From Leptonema sp964619535 (GTDB taxonomy: Bacteria > Spirochaetota > Leptospiria > Leptospirales > Leptonemataceae), in the NCBI GenBank assembly GCA_964619535.1, contig CAZUEX010000024.1:1-19860 (forward strand): 19,860 bases of DNA, in the 5' to 3' direction. The position numbers and the translations under genes are program-made. Position 1 is the stretch's first letter. Every line of letters begins with the position of its first letter. Positions 14,237 to 19,860 of this stretch are shown piece by piece. The notes under the pieces are model-generated. The model did not search any database. It was not told the origin of the DNA and saw nothing but the letters and a program-made list of their open reading frames with translations.

Positions 14237-15506
14237 CAGGATTATCCTCCATACGTATTACTACAGAAGGGGCCAGAATAATTTCATCCCCGTCAATCTC
14301 TGCGATGGCCGAACGAACGGCACTTTCGCTTGCTTCATGGGTTACAATGACGACATCAACGGGTTCGCGGCCCTCTTCCTGGTGCATCGTAGCTATCGAA
14401 ATGTCATGCCGGGCCAGAACACCTGCAATACGGGCCAGCACGCCAGAACGATCCACCGTTCGAAAACGAAAGTAAAACCGATAGCGAGCATCTTCAAGCG
14501 ATTTTAGTGGTTCAAGCTCTCCGACCCACCGATTTGCGGATCCACTTCCGATAGCCACAAGATCTGATAGAACAGCTGCAGCGGTGGGAAGTGCACCGGC
14601 ACCCGAGCCCACAATCAGGGATGGACCGGCATACTGCTCATCGACAAAGAGGGCATTCAACTCATCGCGAACATCCGCCAGAAGGTGGTTGGCCGGAATC
14701 ATTGCCGGATGCACACGCAGAAGCAACCGATCGTCAATGCGACGGGCTATGGCAAGTAACCGGATTACGCGCCCCATCTTACGAGCCAGTTCATGATCGA
14801 CGCGATGAAACCCTTCGATTCCCTCTACATGCACATCCGTATCGCGAACCATCACGTCAAAGGCCAGCATGGAAAGGATGGCCAGCTTCTGCGCTGCATC
14901 CATTCCCGAAACATCAAAGGTGGGATCAGCCTCGGCAAAGCCCTTCTCCTGGGCAAGTTTCAGGGCCTCGGCATATTCCATGCCATCCTGCATGCGCGAA
15001 ATAATAAAATTGCAGGTACCGTTTAGAATTCCTACCATGCGCTGCATGCCACCGGCAGACCAGATCAGGCGCATGTTGCGAACAAGAGGGAGGGCTCCGC
15101 CAACGGCAGCTTCAAAGCCTATCGTGGTCGTTTCATTCTTCTTACGGCCCTCGGCAATAGCCTCGAAAATGTCGGTCGCCTGCGCCGCGATCAAGGCCTT
15201 GTTGGCCGTCACAACGCTTTTTCCAGCACGCAGGGCCCTCTGGATGGCCGGCCCTGCCGTGTCCAGACCACCGATCAGCTCTACAACGACGTCTACAGAG
15301 GGATCATCGATGACCTCATCGATCGAATCGGTCGGTGCATAAGCAGCCAGAACGGGCTTCTTCTGAAAGCTGCGGTCTGCCACTCGACGCAATACGATGT
15401 TCACCCCCGTACGCGACGCAATTCGACGGCCTTCCGCCTCAAGAATCTCGATCAATCCGCGTCCGACCGTTCCCGCTCCCAGAAGTCCAATTCCAATCTC
15501 TTTCAT
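14223..15506 (-). CDS. hom: Homoserine dehydrogenase with C-terminal ACT domain
   Basis: The 427-residue product has the NAD(P)-binding loop GLLGAGTVGRG (7-17), the substrate region GILNGTCNFIISRM with AEADPTFDVSGMDAAQKL downstream, and a C-terminal ACT domain (from about 345, RFRTVDRSGVLARIAGVL). It reduces aspartate semialdehyde to homoserine on the way to methionine and threonine; the ACT domain usually senses an amino acid. Length and motifs are those of the monofunctional enzyme, not fused to aspartokinase. No clear ribosome site precedes the ATG at 15506. It is 101 bases downstream of the unknown envelope protein gene and its end overlaps the next gene. Confidence 0.96.
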   Translation of the reverse strand: MKEIGIGLLGAGTVGRGLIEILEAEGRRIASRTGVNIVLRRVADRSFQKKPVLAAYAPTDSIDEVIDDPSVDVVVELIGGLDTAGPAIQRALRAGKSVVTANKALIAAQATDIFEAIAEGRKKNETTTIGFEAAVGGALPLVRNMRLIWSAGGMQRMVGILNGTCNFIISRMQDGMEYAEALKLAQEKGFAEADPTFDVSGMDAAQKLAILSMLAFDVMVRDTDVHVEGIEGFHRVDHELARKMGRVIRLLAIARRIDDRLLLRVHPAMIPANHLLADVRDELNALFVDEQYAGPSLIVGSGAGALPTAAAVLSDLVAIGSGSANRWVGELEPLKSLEDARYRFYFRFRTVDRSGVLARIAGVLARHDISIATMHQEEGREPVDVVIVTHEASESAVRSAIAEIDGDEIILAPSVVIRMEDNPDASL

Positions 15507-15607
15507 AGTTTAGTTTTCACAGTAGGTAATCGCTTCGACTGGCCGCGCTGAGATGCAGGCCTTCTCGCCGAGGTCCCAACTTTACGCTCCTGGACGGGAA
15601 GTCGATT

Positions 15608-16318
15608 CTAATTCTGCCGATCATGACGAGCCTGGTGTCGCTCCCTCTGCAGCTCCTTCGCGAAGCGATCCAGCCCGGCTGTGTCCTTGCTCCAGACGCG
15701 ACGGTAATCATACCAGACGATCAGCCCGGACAGGATCGCCCCCAGCCCAACCACGGCCACGGACTGCGGGTTCGTCAGGGATGTGGGCAGCCCCATGGCC
15801 TGCTTCGAGGCCACCATCAGGGCATAGGACAGACCAAACGTAAAGGGAGACGACAGCAGAAAGATGTTACGTCCTCGCTCCACAGGTGTTTCCGTGTAAC
15901 GAGGCTGGCCGTAAAAGGGGTTGTGCGAATCTGGGTCGATACGCCAGCCAAACTGCGGCAGATATGTTCGCTCCAGATACCTCCGGTCCTCCCCTCTTCG
16001 AAACTCCTCTTCGAGACGGGCTTCTTCCAGAGGATGTGGTTGCTCTGGCGTTTCGATTTCGATAGCCCGTGCCGGATCATCTTCAGAACGATTCTCGGGA
16101 TTTCGAAAGAAACGCTGTGCTGGAGTCTCGTTCTCAGCGCTATCTTTCAGATACAGGGGGACCGTGGCCGGCCTGTAGGCCGGATCCCTGGGTGTGGCAC
16201 GCTGCTCTTCTGTGGAAGAAGGCAGGGTTTGCCCCCGAAGAGAGGCGGCCATCATCGCCATCAGGAAACAGGCGTAGAGCCTGCTACGGTTCCATCCCTT
16301 CTGTGTCTTGCTTCGCAA
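15608..16318 (-). CDS. Unknown exported or membrane protein, TTG start
   Basis: I do not recognise the family. Reading from TTG at 16318 gives 236 residues with a signal-like N-terminus (basic RSKTQKGWNRSR, hydrophobic LYACFLMAMMAASL), a charged Glu/Arg-rich middle (about 30-130), and two hydrophobic segments near 150-170 and 185-203, followed by a basic tail. AGGT lies 7 bases before the TTG, inside the end of mtnP, and the gap to the mtnP stop is 4 bases, so coupling is likely. The next ATG in frame (16261) would remove the basic part of the signal peptide. An inner-membrane protein with a periplasmic domain is the simplest picture. Confidence 0.68.
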   Translation of the reverse strand: MRSKTQKGWNRSRLYACFLMAMMAASLRGQTLPSSTEEQRATPRDPAYRPATVPLYLKDSAENETPAQRFFRNPENRSEDDPARAIEIETPEQPHPLEEARLEEEFRRGEDRRYLERTYLPQFGWRIDPDSHNPFYGQPRYTETPVERGRNIFLLSSPFTFGLSYALMVASKQAMGLPTSLTNPQSVAVVGLGAILSGLIVWYDYRRVWSKDTAGLDRFAKELQRERHQARHDRQN

Positions 16319-16322
16319 TGGC

Positions 16323-17183
16323 TTACCTGAAATCGGGGAATAGATACTCCAGCTTTCGCAGGGTTGCAGGATTGCGGCGCTCCGGAGAGGTAATGATGGC
16401 CGCCGATGATGTGCCTTTAAAGGGATTGGGCAGCCTTGAGGCCGGTTCTATCAATTCTTTTACCAGTTTGCGGGCATTCTCGGCATTGGCGTGGAGGTTA
16501 CCAATCACCATCTCAACCGTAACCGGTTCTTCTTCGATCTTCCAGCAGTCATAATCGGTGGACATGCAGATCATCTGATACGAAATCTCTGCCTCGCGAG
16601 CCAGTTTGGCCTCGGGCAGCACGCTCATGTTGATGACGTCGGCACCCCACTGCCTGTACATCAACGACTCTGCCCGCGTCGAAAATGCCGGACCTTCCAT
16701 ACAGATCAGGGTGCGATCCCTGTGAAAGGCCACATCCAGCACCGAATGCTTTTCCCAGATCAGGTCGGCAAGGGGCTGCGAAAACGGATCGGCAAACATG
16801 ACGTGCACGACCACTCCCTCTTCGAAAAAGGTAGAAGGCCGTGCCTTTGTACGGTCAATGATCTGTGAAGGCAGTACAAAATGCCTGGGTGCAATCTCTT
16901 CACGCAGGGAGCCCACTGCGGAAAAGGCAATAATATGCTCCACACCAAGGGACTTCAAAGCAGCGATATTTGCACGGGCCGGTACCTCGGACGGATTGAG
17001 AAAATGTCCGCGACCATGACGTGCAAGAAAGGCCACCGGTGTTCCATTGTATTTACCGACGATGATGCTGTCGGAGGGTTTGCCCCAGGGGGTTTCGGGA
17101 AAATATTCCTCTTCAATCTCAAGGCCGTCGATCTCATAGAGGCCCGATCCGCCGATGATGGCTACCTTAACATCTTTTCGCAT
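16323..17183 (-). CDS. mtnP: S-methyl-5'-thioadenosine phosphorylase
   Basis: The 286-residue product matches MTAP: IIGGSGLY (9-16), LARHGRGH (53-60) followed by PARANIAALKSLGV, AVGSLREEIAP, ICMEGPAFSTRAES, and MSTDYDCW. The enzyme cleaves methylthioadenosine, a by-product of polyamine and related synthesis, to adenine and methylthioribose phosphate, the first step of methionine salvage. The text INMSVLPEAKLA and the TDYD aspartates fit an adenosine-type and not a guanosine-type phosphorylase. The start has no Shine-Dalgarno; the bases before the ATG are pyrimidine-rich (CCTTTCCTCC). The next genes are the envelope protein and hom, so methionine-related genes are clustered. Confidence 0.93.
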   Translation of the reverse strand: MRKDVKVAIIGGSGLYEIDGLEIEEEYFPETPWGKPSDSIIVGKYNGTPVAFLARHGRGHFLNPSEVPARANIAALKSLGVEHIIAFSAVGSLREEIAPRHFVLPSQIIDRTKARPSTFFEEGVVVHVMFADPFSQPLADLIWEKHSVLDVAFHRDRTLICMEGPAFSTRAESLMYRQWGADVINMSVLPEAKLAREAEISYQMICMSTDYDCWKIEEEPVTVEMVIGNLHANAENARKLVKELIEPASRLPNPFKGTSSAAIITSPERRNPATLRKLEYLFPDFR

Positions 17184-17498
17184 TACGGAGGAAAGGTTTT
17201 TCCAGGCAGTACGGAGGGCGAGAAAAAAATCGAGCGCACTTGCTTACCGGGAAGCTCTAAAAAAGAACGATAGGCTACCGCGGGATAAGAGTTCAGAGGG
17301 ATGAACCACGGAGGCCACGGAGTTGCAGAGAAAGAAGAGAGGAGATCGACCTGTCCGGCAATCGCCTGATGGCCCTCTCTACGCAAGAAAGCGGATATAG
17401 GCTACTGCTTAAAGTAGTATGGGAACGAGGCTACGCTAAAGTCATAAAGGAGTAATTCTCTCACATCTCAAAGCCCACGGATCGATTTCGCAACTCGA
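17184..17498. other. 315-base intergenic region with several short repeats
   Basis: No credible gene lies here on either strand. It contains a 9-bp-period repeat at 17306-17341 (separate entry), two near-identical 12-mers ATAGGCTACCGC (17270-17281) and ATAGGCTACTGC (17397-17408), a third partial copy AGGCTACGC (17428-17436), and a small hairpin CTACT/AGTAG (17402-17406 and 17413-17417). GGAAA/TTTCC around AACC can fold directly before the mtnP start. The mtnP promoter should be in the left part, but I see no good hexamers. Confidence 0.6.
17306..17341. repeat. CACGGAG-type 9-bp tandem repeat
   Basis: Four 9-base units follow each other: CCACGGAGG, CCACGGAGT, TGCAGAGAA and AGAAGAGAG, the first two nearly identical and the others decaying. 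From memory, arrays of the form ACCACGGAGRCACGGAG occur between genes in many unrelated bacteria; I cannot check this here. It lies between convergently unimportant ends: after the lipoprotein gene and before mtnP. Confidence 0.6.
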
Positions 17499-18956
17499 CT
17501 AATAGGGTGCCTGAGCCTCCTGCCGAAAGGGCCGGGCCGCATCCCATTCTGCGCGATAGCTCTCAGGTACGCCCTCGTCAAAGACGCGATCGATCTGCGG
17601 CTCGGATTGCATATCGTTGAAATGCATGCGCACGAAGAGCTCTGATACGAAATCTTCTGATTGAACGACTCCCATCTCCATATCGGACGGGGGTCCCTCA
17701 AGGGCACAGGACGGATACTTTAAATGCATATAGAAGGTACGGCCGTCCGTGCTGCGACGCATCTCCTGGCCGAAATGAACCGAATAGACGGGCCCGAAGT
17801 CGCAGCTTCCTGCACCGGCATGGCTTTCAGGTTGATACGGATAGGATAGAAGGCGACCTGGAAGAAGGACGAGCAACGCCTCGGTTATATGCGGGCAGCA
17901 GCACCGACAGTGGCTCTGCCTCGCAAATAGCATATTATCAAGAGGTCCGGAACTGACTGAAACGTTATCCTCCGCCTGAATCGTATACTGTTTCTGCGAC
18001 ATCGGCTCTCTGAGAAAGACCGTTGTGCGAAGATCAGCGCTGCAACCGTCATCGGGCGGCTTTTCTCTGCTCGTATAGATCTCGTAACCGCTCTGCTCAC
18101 GTCTCTCTGCCGTCACGGGAATCGGCGCATGCCCGGACTCCCATTCATACGCATTACTATAAAGATTCTCGAAATATTCCAGTGTTGCCAGTTCAAAGCT
18201 TCGCGTGAAATCGGGATCGGTCCCAATAAGTGCGAAGCCCGAAAAGACCCAGCCCTGCTTTCCGTTGTACTCCACCTTCATCCAGGAGCCTTTGCGATTC
18301 TCGATGCGAAAGGTATCGCGCTGACGAAGAAGGACACGCCCCGATTCTTTATAGGGGATCAGGCCCGAAATCGAAGAATCAAGGGAAGGCCCCGAACGCA
18401 GATTCAGTCCGGATCGCGCAATAGATGCAAAATAGAATTCGACAGGCGAACTGGACAGCTGCTGCTCGTCAACCCATCCCGTTGCATTCGGCGTCGACAC
18501 CTTGATCCAGAATTCCAGATAAGTCGAATTCAAGCGCTTCACCGTACGCGTTAGCCCACCCGTGCCGATAACCTCGGTTGCGTTGGCCAGGTGAGTGATG
18601 ATCGTGCCTCCGGGACTGCGATATAAAGGAACGCCTTCAATACCTCTCGTGTACCGAATCGTTTTCAGAGGTTGATCGGCTATTTCCAGATACCAGCGGC
18701 TGATCGTGCCCGTCTGGCCGTCATAGGTTACCCTGTAGTCGTCTTCGGTGGCGCCGGTGACGGTCAGCTCGGTGTTGTAAGGAATATGCAGAGTGTCAGT
18801 GCCGCCGTCCAGATTCAGGTGAGCCCCGGTAAGAACGGAAACCCTGGCCTTCTGCGGATACCGGTCTTTTGAACAGCCGAGGAAAACGGGAAAAAAGACA
18901 GACAGGATGGAAAGAAAAGGAAGCAAGAATATCCTTTTTTTAAAGCTGCGATTCAC
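17499..18956 (-). CDS. Lipoprotein with SH3-type domains, GTG start
   Basis: Read from GTG at 18956, which has AGAGAGGA 7 bases before it, the product is 485 residues. It begins with a lipoprotein signal peptide (VNRSFKKR, a hydrophobic stretch, then FLGC with Cys28 as lipidation site), typical of a relaxed spirochaetal lipobox. The next ATG upstream (19022) would bury the signal peptide behind 22 residues. A canonical bacterial SH3 domain spans about 180-243 (GLNLRSGPS...GWVFSGFAL), and two weaker SH3-like units lie at about 40-92 and 105-168. SH3b domains often bind peptidoglycan. The C-terminal 240 residues match nothing I know and contain a dense cysteine cluster, CRCCCPH (350-356), plus Cys305, 385 and 417. 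It is probably anchored in the envelope; function unknown. Confidence 0.8.
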   Translation of the reverse strand: MNRSFKKRIFLLPFLSILSVFFPVFLGCSKDRYPQKARVSVLTGAHLNLDGGTDTLHIPYNTELTVTGATEDDYRVTYDGQTGTISRWYLEIADQPLKTIRYTRGIEGVPLYRSPGGTIITHLANATEVIGTGGLTRTVKRLNSTYLEFWIKVSTPNATGWVDEQQLSSSPVEFYFASIARSGLNLRSGPSLDSSISGLIPYKESGRVLLRQRDTFRIENRKGSWMKVEYNGKQGWVFSGFALIGTDPDFTRSFELATLEYFENLYSNAYEWESGHAPIPVTAERREQSGYEIYTSREKPPDDGCSADLRTTVFLREPMSQKQYTIQAEDNVSVSSGPLDNMLFARQSHCRCCCPHITEALLVLLPGRLLSYPYQPESHAGAGSCDFGPVYSVHFGQEMRRSTDGRTFYMHLKYPSCALEGPPSDMEMGVVQSEDFVSELFVRMHFNDMQSEPQIDRVFDEGVPESYRAEWDAARPFRQEAQAPY

Positions 18957-18996
18957 AGGTACGTCCTCTCTTGCATTAGATGAAAAATCAATCGAT

Positions 18997-19185
18997 TCAT
19001 TGACTGGCAGAGGCAAAATCATTCAGATCCTGAAGAATCGTCAACAGCTGCCTTCCTCGTTCCGTCAGACTGTATCCACCTTCGACGAGTTCGACGTAGC
19101 CGGCCGCTCGCAGATCTTTCATGCGTCCGTTCAGCACCGTAGGCGACAGATTGCCGCAGCGAGCCTTGAAACAGACGACCGTAGA
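18997..19185 (-). pseudogene. Remnant of an HxlR-type winged-helix regulator (C-terminal half)
   Basis: The minus-strand frame ending at TGA 18997-18999 reads ARCGNLSPTVLNGRMKDL, then RAAGYVELVEGGYSLTERGR and QLLTILQDLNDFA. This matches the recognition helix, wing and C-terminus of HxlR-family regulators. There is no start codon in a sensible place: the frame is closed by a stop at 19213-19215 and the first helix pair is missing. In the neighbouring frame, just upstream, RSFYGRLF resembles the motif that normally precedes KARCGNLSP, suggesting a frameshift near 19175. Further upstream the DNA belongs to the next gene, so the N-terminal half is deleted. A GTG at about 19139 could give a 46-residue peptide, but a truncated pseudogene is the better reading. 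Confidence 0.55.
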
Positions 19186-19199
19186 AGGAACGCATGCAA

Positions 19200-19860
19200 C
19201 TACTTCGCCGTTTCAACCGGCGTGGGGTTAGACGGAAAAACCACAACGCTATGAGCAGAGGCAATCATCGCCTCTCTTTCAGCATCGATCTGCAAATCAA
19301 GTGGCGCCCGCATGGCAATCAACGCAGTTCGATTAGCAAGCAGTTGTGTCCAGAGATCAAGGCGATACCAGCGGCCTGACGGATCGCCGCCCTCTTTCTT
19401 CCTGTAACGGAAGGCGATATGCTCTGCATCCTGGCCCCCCAGTTTAATCTTCGTTGGTCTTACAATCATCTGCCCTTCAGGCAAACGATGCAGGAACGCA
19501 GTAATCAATTTTTCAGGATGCTGCGTTATGATTGCATCCATGGGATATTCACAGAGAACAAACAGCGGTTCCGGTGCGTTCGGAATAGAAATCTGGGCGC
19601 TCTTCGCTGTCATAGTGTAATCGAAAAGCCGATTCAGAACCGTGGAGGGAGGAGTAGTTTGATCCTTGTCTGCTCCCCGTTTTTCTATCAGATCAAGGTG
19701 CGCCTTACTGTCATCTTCGATATACCAGACGGAAGGAATCTCTATTGATAGATGGGAGCATAAGCGAACCCGCTTCGTCGACTGAGCCTGTGCAGGCGAT
19801 GATGTTAGAAGCCATCTCAAATATAAACTACTGACAAGTACTTTTTGCTTGTACTGCCGA
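19200..19860 (-). CDS. Secreted protein of unknown function (5' partial)
   Basis: The frame is open from the right edge to the stop at 19200, so the true start probably lies outside. A TTG at 19820 is possible, but it would cut the signal peptide short; the open upstream part reads RQYKQKVLVSSLYL and, with RWLLTSSPAQA, makes a full signal peptide ending in an AQA-Q cleavage site. The mature part (about 195 residues) is soluble. Its layout (IEIPSVWYIEDDS near the start, GQDAEHIAFRYRKKEGG, RLDLWTQLLANRTALIAMRAP and a final MIASAHSVV) loosely recalls PsbP/DUF1795-type periplasmic or lipid-anchored proteins, but I would not assign it. The regulator remnant lies directly after it. Confidence 0.7.
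   Translation of the reverse strand, partial: RQYKQKVLVSSLYLRWLLTSSPAQAQSTKRVRLCSHLSIEIPSVWYIEDDSKAHLDLIEKRGADKDQTTPPSTVLNRLFDYTMTAKSAQISIPNAPEPLFVLCEYPMDAIITQHPEKLITAFLHRLPEGQMIVRPTKIKLGGQDAEHIAFRYRKKEGGDPSGRWYRLDLWTQLLANRTALIAMRAPLDLQIDAEREAMIASAHSVVVFPSNPTPVETAK

Noticed and set aside
17183..17386. 67-codon minus-strand frame in the intergenic region before mtnP
   Set aside because: Its middle is produced by the CACGGAG repeat and it has no ribosome site or domain pattern.
19019..19264. 81-codon minus-strand frame over the regulator remnant
   Set aside because: It is out of frame with the conserved winged-helix text for most of its length and is Arg-rich as shadow frames often are. Only a few residues (RSFYGRLF) may belong to the old gene.

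Overview
This window looks like a piece of chromosome from a spirochaete, most likely of the Leptospiraceae and perhaps Leptonema-like. The guess rests on moderate GC (estimated by eye near 52-54%), a large acidic-leader TPR membrane protein close to an ExbB/ExbD/ExbD/TonB cassette, a CheW protein, a DUF4189-type secreted protein and lipoproteins with a relaxed lipobox. It is inference: there is no rRNA or taxonomic marker in the window. There are no insertion sequences, phage genes or CRISPR arrays; this is mostly ordinary core chromosome.

Left part (1-7635). A TPR protein with one membrane segment runs in from beyond the left edge; its reading frame, with a Gly-Asp-Leu repeat, is open to base 1. 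Convergent to it is a minus-strand operon thiS-thiE-wecG (thiamine sulfur carrier, thiamine phosphate synthase, GT26 glycosyltransferase). Divergent from thiS is the plus-strand cassette exbB-exbD-exbD-tonB, tightly packed with ATGA stop/start overlaps, which would form a proton-driven energy transducer of the inner membrane. It is followed by an acetoacetate-decarboxylase-like gene and a small three-helix membrane protein.

Middle part (8131-12830). tRNA-Asp (with encoded CCA) is followed by a cytoplasmic DsbA-fold protein. Next is a 14-bp degenerate tandem repeat, a strong bidirectional terminator, and a minus-strand tRNA-Lys/tRNA-Glu pair without encoded CCA. Then, on the minus strand, come cheW and a probable operon of a DegT-type PLP aminotransferase, a PlsC-type acyltransferase and a patatin-type lipase, the last two coupled by a 4-nt overlap and closed by a clear terminator.

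Right part (12994-19860). A secreted cysteine-rich DUF4189-like protein stands alone on the plus strand. Facing it is a minus-strand run: mtnP (methylthioadenosine phosphorylase), a TTG-start envelope protein, hom (homoserine dehydrogenase), an unknown 141-residue protein that overlaps hom, and a STAS-domain protein. A 315-base intergenic stretch holds a 9-bp-period CACGGAG repeat. Beyond it are an SH3-domain lipoprotein (GTG start), the decayed C-terminal half of an HxlR-type regulator, and the 3' part of a secreted protein that runs off the right edge.

I found no complete undescribed system. The best leads are the TPR-Exb/Ton association, the hom/unknown/STAS coupling, the acyltransferase-patatin pair with altered motifs, the HxlR remnant, and the intergenic repeats.
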